A stretch of DNA of 41,128 nucleotides from positions 1-41,128 of the forward strand of contig CACJBO010000003.1 in assembly GCA_902591665.1 (NCBI GenBank), in the 5' to 3' direction. The DNA is from an uncultured SAR86 cluster bacterium (lineage in GTDB: Bacteria; Pseudomonadota; Gammaproteobacteria; Magnimaribacterales; D2472). The translations under genes and the position numbers were made by a program. Under the pieces are notes generated by a model. It was not told the DNA's origin. It saw only the letters and a program-made list of their open reading frames with translations, and did no database searches. Positions 9,737 through 18,532 of this stretch are shown here, piece after piece (within the stretch, counting starts at the first letter, position 1; every line of letters starts with the position of its first letter).

Positions 9737-11239
9737 TTATTGAATTGGTTTAGGAAATCTTTTTAAGGAAATTCCAGCTACTTTTTTAGCTAAATTAATA
9801 ACTTGTTTAGAGTATCCGTATTCATTATCGTACCAACAATATAAGGTAACTCTTTTACCGCTTGTTATAGTTGCTTGAGAGTCAATAATTGAAGCGAAAG
9901 GACTTGAGTAAAAGTCTGATGAGACAATCTCAGGTGAGTTTACATAACCAATGGTTTCTCTATATTTAGAATGAAACGCCATTGATTTTAAGTAATCATT
10001 AAACTCTTCTCTATCAACTTCTTCATCTAAAACCAATGAAAGTATTGCTAAACTTACATTTGGAGTAGGAACTCTAATAGCATTTCCTGTTAATTTACCT
10101 TCTAATTCAGGTATTGCTTTAGCAACAGCTTTTACAGCTCCAGTTGTGGTTATTACCATATTCAATGGAGCTCCACGGCCTCTTCTATCACCTTTATGAA
10201 AATTATCAATCAAGTTCTGATCATTGGTATATGAGTGAACAGTTTCGATATGTCCACCATCTATACCATACTTATCATTGATTACTTTTAAAACAGGAAC
10301 AATTGCATTCGTTGTACATGATGCAGCTGAGATAATGCTATCTGTATCTTCTAAAATCGAATCATTAACTCCATAAACAATATTTTTAATATCTCCCTTA
10401 CCTGGAGCTGTAAGAATTGTCTTTGAGGCTCCTGAATTAATATGTTTAGAAAGTCCATCTTCATCTCTCCATACACCTGTGTTATCTATGACAAGCGGAT
10501 CATGAATACCGTAGTCTGAATATTTAACATCATCTGGACCTGAAGCATAGATAATTTTTACAGCATTTCCATTGATAACAAGTAAAGATTTTTCTTCATC
10601 AACTCTTACTGTTCCATCAAATGAACCATGAACAGAATCTCTTGTTAATAAACTTGCTCTTTTGTATATATCATCATCAGCAGCTTTTCTTATAACTACT
10701 GCTCTTAATCTATAGTAATTACCAGGACCAGTATTTTGGATCATCATTCTTGTAACAAGACGACCAATTCTACCAAAGCCATATAAAACAATATCTTTAG
10801 GCAGTTTAGGTCTAGCTGGTTTAACATCTATTACATCAGCAAGTTCAGCATTTATATATTCGCTTAAACCAGAAGTATCATTTTTTAGTTGGCTAAAATC
10901 TGGGTATTTAATTGCTAATTCACCAATATCTATTTCACAGTCAGCTAAATTTAGAGTATCAACATATTGAAGAATTGGAAATGTTTCTAATTCACTAAGT
11001 TCATTATCATCTGCCTGGCGAGCAAACCTATGAGCTCTCATAATTTCTACAGGAGACTGATTAACAAGAGATTTTCCATATATAAGAATATTAATGCCAT
11101 CGCGATATAGCCCACCTATGATTGGGACCATTAATTCAGCAAGACCTTCTCTCCACTTCCAATCTCCAAATGAATCTTCAGGTAATATACGATCCTGACG
11201 TTTGGTTGATTGAAAGCTTAAATCTCTTTTATCATCCAT
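9737..11239 (-). CDS. gap: Long-form glyceraldehyde-3-phosphate dehydrogenase
   Basis: The C-terminal 350 residues are a GAPDH: NAD(P)-binding GFGRIGR at 154-160, catalytic SAASCTTNA with C308, substrate block TGNAIRVPTPNVS, and WYDNEYGYS near the end. The product is 500 residues because of an N-terminal, probably helical extension of about 148 residues that ordinary GAPDH (about 335) lacks; longer GAPDHs of this sort are known in Pseudomonas and relatives. Two departures stand out. The usual CTTNC is CTTNA. The aspartate that normally binds the adenosine ribose of NAD (VAIND-type strand end) is replaced by VVIRK (R184-K185), which suggests NADP use. It may serve gluconeogenesis or NADPH supply; direction and cofactor are inference. 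Confidence 0.88.
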   Translation of the reverse strand: MDDKRDLSFQSTKRQDRILPEDSFGDWKWREGLAELMVPIIGGLYRDGINILIYGKSLVNQSPVEIMRAHRFARQADDNELSELETFPILQYVDTLNLADCEIDIGELAIKYPDFSQLKNDTSGLSEYINAELADVIDVKPARPKLPKDIVLYGFGRIGRLVTRMMIQNTGPGNYYRLRAVVIRKAADDDIYKRASLLTRDSVHGSFDGTVRVDEEKSLLVINGNAVKIIYASGPDDVKYSDYGIHDPLVIDNTGVWRDEDGLSKHINSGASKTILTAPGKGDIKNIVYGVNDSILEDTDSIISAASCTTNAIVPVLKVINDKYGIDGGHIETVHSYTNDQNLIDNFHKGDRRGRGAPLNMVITTTGAVKAVAKAIPELEGKLTGNAIRVPTPNVSLAILSLVLDEEVDREEFNDYLKSMAFHSKYRETIGYVNSPEIVSSDFYSSPFASIIDSQATITSGKRVTLYCWYDNEYGYSKQVINLAKKVAGISLKRFPKPIQ

Positions 11240-11302
11240 AATTCTGTAAAAAATTTACATTAAGAAATTATTTTAATCGATAAAAGTTTAAATAAAAATC
11301 AT

Positions 11303-12394
11303 TTATTTAGAGAATGATTTTAGATGGAAATCAGCGTTACCAAACATGGCATCAATAGCAACCATCTTTTTTAAATAATGACCAATCATCATTTCTTCAC
11401 TAACGCCCATACCTCCATGAAGTTGAACAGCGTTTTGAGCAGACAGCTTACCAAATTTCCCAACGTGAGCTTTTAAAGCAGAAACATGTTTAAATTTATC
11501 TTCAGAATCAGCATCAACCTCTAACATTGCTTTAAATAAAAGTGATTTAGCAAGCTCGCTATCAATAAACATGTCTACCATACGGTGTTGTAAAACTTGG
11601 AAATTTGATATTGGCTGATCAAATTGCTCACGCTCTTTTGTATATTGAACTGTCTTGTTATAACAAGATACCATGCAGCCAACAGCTTCAGCACTAATGC
11701 ATAAAGTTGCAAGGTTAATGGTTTCAGTTAGTAGATTTTTTGCCTCGTCACCAGAAGCAATAATATCTGAATCCTGAATAGATACATTTTCAAAGGTAAA
11801 TTCAGCACATGTCTTTTCATCAATAGTTCTAAAAGTATTAAAAGAAACACCATCAGCAGTTGTATCGACTAGCACCAAAGACAATTCTTCATTCATAACA
11901 CATGAAACAATTAGCTTAGACGCATTTTTACCATTTAATACAAGTGTTTTAGTGCCATTGAGCTTACTATCAGATACATTAGTATCAGGTTTTAAGTATT
12001 CATAAGAATGAGCTGCCTCAGCATATGCAAGCGATACATGCATAGATCCTGAACAAATATTTTCTATAAGCTCAACTTTACGTTCAAAGTTAGATTTATC
12101 TAAAACAGAACCAGCTAAAACAACATTAGATAAATATGGTTCTATCACGAGTGATTTTCCAAACTCTTCGAATAAAATAGAAAGCTCTACTGGGCCAAAA
12201 CCAAAACCACCTGATTCTTCTGAAAATGGCATTGATAACCAACCTTGTTCTGCAAATAATGACCAAGCATTTGCATCAAAATCATCCTCTGATTTCACAA
12301 CTTCTTCTCTTTTATAAAAATCGTATTCTGTTTCACAAAATTTCTGAATCTGTTCTCTGAGCATTACTTGCTCTTCTGTATAACTTAAATTCAT
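11303..12394 (-). CDS. Acyl-CoA dehydrogenase family, likely non-catalytic FAD-binding subunit
   Basis: This 363-residue acyl-CoA dehydrogenase-fold protein lies two bases after its partner gene. It keeps the FAD contacts from the C-terminal half: REQFDQPISNFQ (R255) and QLHGGMGVSEEM near residue 327. It lacks both known positions for the catalytic glutamate: no E at the YEGT-type loop, and the helix with alternative base LER/HER reads TLCISAEAVG. The N-terminal half also lacks the usual SEPxxGSD substrate/FAD loop. This pattern matches the smaller subunit of heterotetrameric (alpha2beta2) dehydrogenases such as mycobacterial FadE28-FadE29. The substrate is unknown. Stop is TAA, followed by 63 bases before gap. 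Confidence 0.85.
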   Translation of the reverse strand: MNLSYTEEQVMLREQIQKFCETEYDFYKREEVVKSEDDFDANAWSLFAEQGWLSMPFSEESGGFGFGPVELSILFEEFGKSLVIEPYLSNVVLAGSVLDKSNFERKVELIENICSGSMHVSLAYAEAAHSYEYLKPDTNVSDSKLNGTKTLVLNGKNASKLIVSCVMNEELSLVLVDTTADGVSFNTFRTIDEKTCAEFTFENVSIQDSDIIASGDEAKNLLTETINLATLCISAEAVGCMVSCYNKTVQYTKEREQFDQPISNFQVLQHRMVDMFIDSELAKSLLFKAMLEVDADSEDKFKHVSALKAHVGKFGKLSAQNAVQLHGGMGVSEEMMIGHYLKKMVAIDAMFGNADFHLKSFSK

Positions 12395-12396
12395 GT

Positions 12397-13566
12397 TTAT
12401 ACCCCTAGTACAAATTTCGAAATAATATTTTTTTGGATTTCGTTACTTCCACCATATATAGATGTTTTTCTGAAGTTCAAGAATCTTTCTAACGAAACAG
12501 CTGCATGCTCAGGGCCAGATGGTTTATCGTTTGATCCGTAGCCTCCTGCTCCAGGATACATTAATGCATATTCACCTGCTGCTTCAACAAAAAGCTCAGT
12601 AAGGCCTTGTTGTATTTCTGTGCCTTTAATTTTTAGGATAGATGATTCAGCGCCTGGATGACCACCATTTTCAAGATCTGATAGCAATCGTAATTCTGTC
12701 ATTTCTAGAGCAGATATAGCAATTTCCATTTCAGCAACTTTCTTATCTAAATCTGAATTATTTAACTCAGAAACAACTTCTTTTAACTGATTTAGAGCTC
12801 TCATAGAAGCTCCAACAGCAGCTATACCAAATCTTTCATGAGCAAGTAAGAATTTAGCGTATGTCCAACCTTTACCCTCTTCACCAACTAAGTTCTCTAC
12901 TGGAACTTTTACATCTGTGAAAAATACAGAGTTAACTTCGTGATCACCATCAATAGTTATTATCGGTTTAACTTCTATACCAGGAGTTTTCATATCAACT
13001 AAAAGGAACGATATGCCTTCTTGTTTCTTACCAGAAGAATCAGTTCTAACTAGTAAAAAGATCCAATCAGCATTTTGAGCTAAAGTCGTCCATGTCTTGG
13101 AACCATTAACTACATAATGATCACCATCTTTGACAGCTTTTGTTTTGAGTGATGCTAAATCAGAACCGGAACCTGGTTCAGAATAACCCTGACACCACCA
13201 AGTATTGAAATCTAAAATATCAGGTAAGAACCTTTTCTTTTGTTCTTCGTTTCCAAATGTCCAAATAACAGGCGCAACCATGCTTACACCAAAAGCTAAT
13301 AGCGGCGGACACCCTGCCATTCCGAACTCTTTATTAAACAAATACAGTTGAGTTGCACTCCAACCAGTTCCACCATATTCAACAGGCCAGTTATAACCCA
13401 TCCACCCTTTTGCAGATAATGCTTTATGATAATCAACCATGTCTTGTCTAGTAAGGTGTTCACCTTTATCCATTTTATCTTTAACATGCTTTGGATAGTC
13501 ATTTGCCAGCCATTCTCTTAGCTCATCTCTAAAAGCTAAATCTTCTTTTGAAAAATTAATGTCCAT
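12397..13566 (-). CDS. Acyl-CoA dehydrogenase family, likely catalytic subunit
   Basis: This 389-residue protein holds the parts its neighbour lacks: the GYSEPGSGSDLASL loop (about 127-140), NGSKTWTT, and an AHER segment placing E244 where isovaleryl-CoA dehydrogenase-type enzymes keep the alternative catalytic glutamate. It lacks the R-x-QF FAD arginine segment; the corresponding region reads SDLDKKVAEMEIAI. The C terminus has YGGSNEIQKNII. Each subunit therefore has half of a normal FAD site, as in FadE28-FadE29-type heterotetramers acting on bulky CoA esters such as steroid side chains. No other sterol-degradation gene is in the window, so the substrate stays open. The start codon is 75 bases from divergent mfd. 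Confidence 0.88.
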   Translation of the reverse strand: MDINFSKEDLAFRDELREWLANDYPKHVKDKMDKGEHLTRQDMVDYHKALSAKGWMGYNWPVEYGGTGWSATQLYLFNKEFGMAGCPPLLAFGVSMVAPVIWTFGNEEQKKRFLPDILDFNTWWCQGYSEPGSGSDLASLKTKAVKDGDHYVVNGSKTWTTLAQNADWIFLLVRTDSSGKKQEGISFLLVDMKTPGIEVKPIITIDGDHEVNSVFFTDVKVPVENLVGEEGKGWTYAKFLLAHERFGIAAVGASMRALNQLKEVVSELNNSDLDKKVAEMEIAISALEMTELRLLSDLENGGHPGAESSILKIKGTEIQQGLTELFVEAAGEYALMYPGAGGYGSNDKPSGPEHAAVSLERFLNFRKTSIYGGSNEIQKNIISKFVLGV

Positions 13567-13607
13567 AATTACCTATATTATTATTGAGTTGATAGAATAC
13601 GCACAAC

Positions 13608-13625
13608 ATTATACAAGTATTTGTA
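13608..13625. promoter_or_regulatory. Shared -10 region and small palindrome between acyl-CoA dehydrogenase and mfd
   Basis: The minus strand has TATAAT at 13613-13608, a likely -10 box for the acyl-CoA dehydrogenase pair. Next to it is TACAA-N4-TTGTA (13612-16 / 13621-25), a short palindrome that could be an operator controlling that promoter. No good -35 is seen for either strand. The arms are only five bases, so chance is possible. Confidence 0.3.
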
Positions 13626-13641
13626 AAAAATTTACCATTAA

Positions 13642-16600
13642 ATGCATAAAAATAACGACCATAGATTCGCACATCAATTGATTAATAAATATCATGATTC
13701 TGATGTTTCTTTATGTGTTGTTGTTAAAGATAGTAAGGAAGCTAGACTCATAAATAATGAACTGTCTTTATATTTAAATTCAGAGAGTATTAATTATTTT
13801 CCAGAAAATGAAATACTACCTTACGACCATTTTTCTGCACCTGATAATATTTTAAGCGATCGTTTTTCAATCCTTAATACATTAGATAAAGAAAAGAAAA
13901 TTATTATTACAACAATAAAGAGTTTATTTGAGCTATACCCTACAAAAGATTTTTTTCAATCAAAAGAAATTTTTAATTTAGGTGATTCTTTATCGTTAAA
14001 TAAGCTTGAAAAAATTCTTATTTCTTTGAATTACGAAAAGGTAAACAAAATCGAAGGTATTAATCAGTATTCACTTAGAGGAGGAATTATAGATATCTAT
14101 ACTCCTATATATAGAAATCCCTTGAGAATTGAGATTTTTGATGATTCAGTTGAGTCTGTTAGATTCTTTGATCTTGAAACACAATCATCTGTTGAAAAAT
14201 CAAATAATTTTAGGCTATCTAAAAGTTCTTTATATACTTTCGATGATCATAATTTAAAAATATTTCGAGATAATTGGAGAGAATATTTTCAAGAATATGA
14301 CGAAAGACATTGTGAAATATTTCAAAATTTAAATACCTCTAGAAAAGCAGAAGGTTCAGATATTTACTTGCCATTATTTTTTTCAAAAACTTCAAATTTT
14401 TTTGAAATATTTGATAGTCATTCATTCATTGTATTAGATAATTTTGATCATGAAATAGACTCATACAATAACTATATTCAACAAAGATTTGATGACGAGA
14501 ATATTGACTCACAAAGACCGTTATTATCACCTAATGATTTATTTTGTTCGTTAGAAACTATCAAAAATAAACTCCCACAAAAAAATATCTGGGATTTTGA
14601 TATTTATGAAGATTTTAATTATAAAAATATAAATGAGCTTGTTAACGATATTGGTCAAAACAAATTAGAAAAATATCAAATTGTCTTAATTACATCACTT
14701 CAAAGTGAATACGAAACATTATTTGAACGACTGAAGCCAAATATTAAAGAAATAAAAAATATATCTCAGGCTTCATTTGGAATAAATTTAATGATTTCTG
14801 ATATTGTTAGACCTATTCATATAAAAGAAAAACTTATTATTTTTAATAATGAATACAAACAAGATTCAAACTTAATATTTCTAGAGACTCAGGAAAGAAA
14901 ATCAGTAACGCATAACAGAGATCAACTATTTAGCGATGGCGATTATGTTGTTCATGAGAATTATGGTATTGGCATATATGAAGGTTTAGAGGTCGTAGAA
15001 ACTAATAATAATTCTAATGAATATATAAAGATTATGTATTCTTCAAATGAAGCTTTATATGTGCCACTTAGAAGTGTTGATTTAATTAGTAAATATCACA
15101 AAAATGATTTAACTGAAAATATAAAACTTGATTCTCTATCATCTAATAAATGGCTAAAAAATAAAGAAAAAGCTCAAAAAAGAGCATATGATCACGCCGC
15201 TGAAATATTAGATATCGAATCAAGAAGACTTAAATCTACTGCGTTTGTTTTAAGAGCTAATGATGAAGATTTAAATATTTTTAATAAGGATTTTCCATTT
15301 AAAGAAACTGCAGATCAATTAGAAGCAATTAGCGCAATTCAGAAGGATATAGCTTTAGTTAAACCTATGAATAGAGTTTTATGTGGAGATGTTGGTTTTG
15401 GTAAAACTGAAGTTGCTATGAGATCTGCTTTTGTGGCAATTAATTCAGATAAACAAGTAGTTTTGTTATGTCCAAGCACCATCCTGAGCGAACAACACTA
15501 TGAATCATTTTTAGAAAGATTTAAAAATACAGGCGCATCTATAAAACTAATTAATAGACATACTTCTAAAAAAAATAAAGATAATTATGTAAAAGGGTTT
15601 AATAATAAAAACATTGATATAGTTATTGGTACGCATGCATTATTTACTTGCGGTATTGATTTTTCAAATACTGGTATTTTGATTGTAGATGAAGAACATA
15701 AGTTTGGAATCAGACAAAAAGATCTTATTAAGAGCAAACAAGAAAATATACACATACTCTATTTATCAGCAACACCCATTCCTCGAACAATGAATTTTAT
15801 TTTTTCAGGTTTAAAAGAATTCTCTTTTTTACACACACCACCATCTAATAGATTGAGCATCAAATCTTTTCTTAAGATTGAAACACATCAGCTTTTTAAA
15901 GAGGCTATTTCAAGAGAAATATCAAGAGGTGGTCAATGTTTTATAGTGCAAAACAATATAGACAAAATGAATTCTCTTAAAAATCAACTAAACAAACTAT
16001 TACCAGATATTAAAATCGACATCGCGCACGGTAAATTAAAAAAAGATGAAATATCAAATGTTATGAGAAGCTTTGATACTGGCTCTCTGGATGTTCTGAT
16101 TTGTACAACTATCGTAGAAATGGGCTTAGACATACCAAATGCAAATACAATGTTAATAATAGATTCTCAAAATTTTGGATTATCACAGCTTCATCAGCTA
16201 AGAGGTAGAGTTGGAAGATCTGCAAAACAAGGTTATTGTTATTTTTTAACTCCTTCACCTGAATTATCTAAAATTGCAAAAAATAGATTAGATTCAATAA
16301 TTAAACTTTGTAATTTAGGTTCTGGATTTTTCATTGCTCAAGAGGATCTTGAAATTAGAGGCGGTGGAGAAATCTTAGGTGAAAAACAAAGCGGCCACAT
16401 TAATACTATTGGTATGAGCTTATATTTATCAATGTTAAAAAATGCAATAAATACCTTTAAAACTAATGATGAAAAAGAGTTTATAAATACAGAAATAAAT
16501 TTTTATGACTCATCTTATATTAACGACTCCTATCTGCCCTCCCCAGTTGAAAGATTAAAAATTTATAAAAATCTTAATAATGCATCTTCTATTAATGATG

Positions 16601-16920
16601 TTAATAATATTTCAGAAGATCTGAGAGACAGATGTGGTTCATTTACAAATGAAGTTCAAAACTTAATAGATGATTCTAAGATATTAGTGATGATTAAAAA
16701 TACAGGCGTTATAAATATTAAATCTAATTCCTCAAGGACATCATTATTGCTCTCTGCAAATATTAATAAATCTGTTTTTGAGAATATATTGACTCTAGTA
16801 ACAAACAAGCCCAATATTTATTCTATTAATAAAGAGAATAAATTTATTATCGAGTTAAATGAAGATAATTCATCCCTTAGAAGAAAAACAGTTATAAAGT
16901 TATTAAATGAAATTATTTAA
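13642..16920 (+). CDS. mfd: Transcription-repair coupling factor Mfd
   Basis: Mfd is a DNA translocase that removes RNA polymerase stalled at lesions and recruits UvrA. The 1092-residue protein has, in order: the UvrB-like N-terminal domain (PENEILPYDHFSAPDNILSDR), the RNA-polymerase interacting domain starting GDYVVHENYGIGIYEG, a Walker A GDVGFGKTE near residue 581, a DEEH box near 683-686, the SATPIPRT motif III, the QLRGRVGRS motif VI, and the C-terminal TRCF domain. It is about 55 residues shorter than E. coli Mfd, partly from a shorter N terminus. The ATG at 13642 has no clear ribosome site. The end overlaps csiV by 14 bases. Confidence 0.97.
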   Translation: MHKNNDHRFAHQLINKYHDSDVSLCVVVKDSKEARLINNELSLYLNSESINYFPENEILPYDHFSAPDNILSDRFSILNTLDKEKKIIITTIKSLFELYPTKDFFQSKEIFNLGDSLSLNKLEKILISLNYEKVNKIEGINQYSLRGGIIDIYTPIYRNPLRIEIFDDSVESVRFFDLETQSSVEKSNNFRLSKSSLYTFDDHNLKIFRDNWREYFQEYDERHCEIFQNLNTSRKAEGSDIYLPLFFSKTSNFFEIFDSHSFIVLDNFDHEIDSYNNYIQQRFDDENIDSQRPLLSPNDLFCSLETIKNKLPQKNIWDFDIYEDFNYKNINELVNDIGQNKLEKYQIVLITSLQSEYETLFERLKPNIKEIKNISQASFGINLMISDIVRPIHIKEKLIIFNNEYKQDSNLIFLETQERKSVTHNRDQLFSDGDYVVHENYGIGIYEGLEVVETNNNSNEYIKIMYSSNEALYVPLRSVDLISKYHKNDLTENIKLDSLSSNKWLKNKEKAQKRAYDHAAEILDIESRRLKSTAFVLRANDEDLNIFNKDFPFKETADQLEAISAIQKDIALVKPMNRVLCGDVGFGKTEVAMRSAFVAINSDKQVVLLCPSTILSEQHYESFLERFKNTGASIKLINRHTSKKNKDNYVKGFNNKNIDIVIGTHALFTCGIDFSNTGILIVDEEHKFGIRQKDLIKSKQENIHILYLSATPIPRTMNFIFSGLKEFSFLHTPPSNRLSIKSFLKIETHQLFKEAISREISRGGQCFIVQNNIDKMNSLKNQLNKLLPDIKIDIAHGKLKKDEISNVMRSFDTGSLDVLICTTIVEMGLDIPNANTMLIIDSQNFGLSQLHQLRGRVGRSAKQGYCYFLTPSPELSKIAKNRLDSIIKLCNLGSGFFIAQEDLEIRGGGEILGEKQSGHINTIGMSLYLSMLKNAINTFKTNDEKEFINTEINFYDSSYINDSYLPSPVERLKIYKNLNNASSINDVNNISEDLRDRCGSFTNEVQNLIDDSKILVMIKNTGVINIKSNSSRTSLLLSANINKSVFENILTLVTNKPNIYSINKENKFIIELNEDNSSLRRKTVIKLLNEII

Positions 16921-17767
16921 ATTATTATTTGCATCATTATTTTTAAGCTCTCTATCAGCAAATTCAGAATTAAATTTAGATTTAAAAGAATATGAAATAG
17001 AACTAATAATTTTTAAACATGCTAATGTTTTGACTGATGAAAACTTTGATGAAGAATTTTCAACACCTTCAATTGAAACAGTATCTTTTTATAAACCAAC
17101 CTTACAGATTAATGAAAATGCCTATCAATCAAAACCAAAAGATAATTTTTTTAACAGGCTGTTTAAGGATTTTAATCCAATAAAAAAAAGCAATAATGTT
17201 TTAACAAAAGACCAAGATATTTCAAAAGTATCTAATCCAAAAACTTGGTATAGAAAAACTGATAACTTAGTAGTTTTAAAAAAAATAAATAATAAATTAG
17301 AAACCAATAGTAACTATGAGTTATTAGATAGTTTCAAATGGATACAAAATATTGATTACAAGGATGATGCTCAATTCTTATTTTATGAAGATAAACAAAA
17401 GGAATATGGACTATATTTAAAATTTTACAGAAGTAGATTCCTTCATGCAGATCTAAAATCATATATAGGTGTTAAAGGTAATGACTCTATTGATATTACA
17501 ACAGATAAAATTGCTAAGTTTGAAAAAAAAATATTAGAAGCTAATAAAGAGAACAATAAAGATTTAAAAAATGATCTAAAAATTGAATTAAATAAACCTA
17601 ACAAGTATGTAGATATAAATAGTAGTAAAAATGCACCTTCATTAAATATACCCAAATCTAATAAAATCAATATCTTTATTGATGAACAAAGAAGAATATT
17701 TAATGAAGAAATACATTATTTTGATCATCCATTGTTTGGATTAATACTGTCGATAAAAGAAATCTAG
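16907..17767 (+). CDS. csiV: CsiV-like exported protein
   Basis: The 286-residue product has an N-terminal signal peptide (about residues 1-20, cleavage near LSANS), then YEIELIIFKH, which matches the start of CsiV-type proteins (usually YxVELIVF), and ends with DHPLFGLILSIKEI, the family's characteristic closing strand. CsiV is a periplasmic peptidoglycan-binding protein needed for cell shape when D-amino acids are present in Vibrio cholerae. The middle is very rich in Lys and Asn and poorly conserved. Location directly behind mfd, with a 14-base overlap, supports the call because csiV sits next to mfd in many gammaproteobacteria. It abuts convergent nfuA with no spacer. Confidence 0.72.
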   Translation: MKLFKLLFASLFLSSLSANSELNLDLKEYEIELIIFKHANVLTDENFDEEFSTPSIETVSFYKPTLQINENAYQSKPKDNFFNRLFKDFNPIKKSNNVLTKDQDISKVSNPKTWYRKTDNLVVLKKINNKLETNSNYELLDSFKWIQNIDYKDDAQFLFYEDKQKEYGLYLKFYRSRFLHADLKSYIGVKGNDSIDITTDKIAKFEKKILEANKENNKDLKNDLKIELNKPNKYVDINSSKNAPSLNIPKSNKINIFIDEQRRIFNEEIHYFDHPLFGLILSIKEI

Positions 17768-18358
17768 CTACTTATAATAGGCATTATCATCAATAGAATG
17801 ATCTGTTGAGTCTTTAACAGATTTTAACTCCGGTATTTGTTCTAATAGCGTTTTTTCAATTCCATCTTTAAGCGTCACATCTACCATGCCGCATCCTTGG
17901 CAACCTCCTCCAAATTGAAGGATGGCCTCACCTTGGTCAGTAAACTTAACAAGACTTACTTCTCCCCCATGAGACTCAAGCATTGGATTTATTTCATTAT
18001 ATATAACATAGTTAATCCTATCCTCAGGAGGACTATCCGGAGATATATTGGGTAATCTTGCATTTGGAGCTTTGATAGTTAGTTGACCGCCAAAAGTATC
18101 ATTATCATAATTAACTTCTGCATCTACTAAAAAAGGAATACTTCTTTCCTCTACATGAACAGTAATCTTATCAAGCTTAAGAACAACATCATCTTTATCT
18201 GCCTCTTCTGGTTTACAATAAGCTAAACATGTCTCAGCTTTTGGTGTTCCAGGGTCAGATATAAAAATTCTGACAGCAAGATTAGGTTCATTTTTATCTC
18301 GAAGAAGTTTTGCTAAATACTCTTCAGCTGATTCTGTAATATTTACAATTTTTTCCAT
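17768..18358 (-). CDS. nfuA: Fe/S biogenesis protein NfuA
   Basis: NfuA carries a 4Fe-4S cluster between two subunits and hands it to target enzymes such as aconitase and lipoyl synthase. The 196-residue protein has a degenerate A-type (IscA-like) N-terminal domain and a C-terminal Nfu domain with GGGCQGCGMVDV (C153, C156), the cluster ligands. Length matches E. coli NfuA (191). The start codon lies only six bases from the divergent small membrane protein gene, so its promoter probably lies inside that gene. The stop codon directly abuts the csiV stop. Confidence 0.96.
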   Translation of the reverse strand: MEKIVNITESAEEYLAKLLRDKNEPNLAVRIFISDPGTPKAETCLAYCKPEEADKDDVVLKLDKITVHVEERSIPFLVDAEVNYDNDTFGGQLTIKAPNARLPNISPDSPPEDRINYVIYNEINPMLESHGGEVSLVKFTDQGEAILQFGGGCQGCGMVDVTLKDGIEKTLLEQIPELKSVKDSTDHSIDDNAYYK

Positions 18359-18364
18359 AAATAT

Positions 18365-18532
18365 ATGTGGTTTAAAAGAATAATTGATTCATTATTGGGC
18401 ATCAGAACAAAGCAAGACTTTGAAAAAGATATTAAAAAATTCTCAATAATAAAAATAATTATCTTATTTATTCTTATCAATATAACATTTATAGGGCTAA
18501 TATTTTTTATAACAAGATTCTTTATCAATTAA
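18365..18532 (+). CDS. Small DUF2970-like membrane protein
   Basis: A 55-residue reading frame starts at ATG 18365 and ends at TAA 18530-18532, one base before the trmA ATG. It begins MWFKRIIDSLLGIRTKQDF, continues with a charged EKDIKK stretch, then one long hydrophobic segment (about residues 27-50) and a basic end. This layout (short amphipathic SLLG-type start, a K/RDF-like charged patch, then one or two membrane passes) resembles the small DUF2970 family common in gammaproteobacteria. The tight junction with trmA suggests an operon. The function is unknown. A longer frame on the opposite strand here (18343-18528) is less convincing. Confidence 0.62.
   Translation: MWFKRIIDSLLGIRTKQDFEKDIKKFSIIKIIILFILINITFIGLIFFITRFFIN

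Noticed and set aside
18343..18528. 61-codon minus-strand frame between nfuA and trmA
   Set aside because: It lies antisense to the 55-codon plus-strand frame, which has a coherent small membrane protein layout and ends exactly at trmA. The minus frame is an Ile/Asn-rich mirror of AT-rich DNA.
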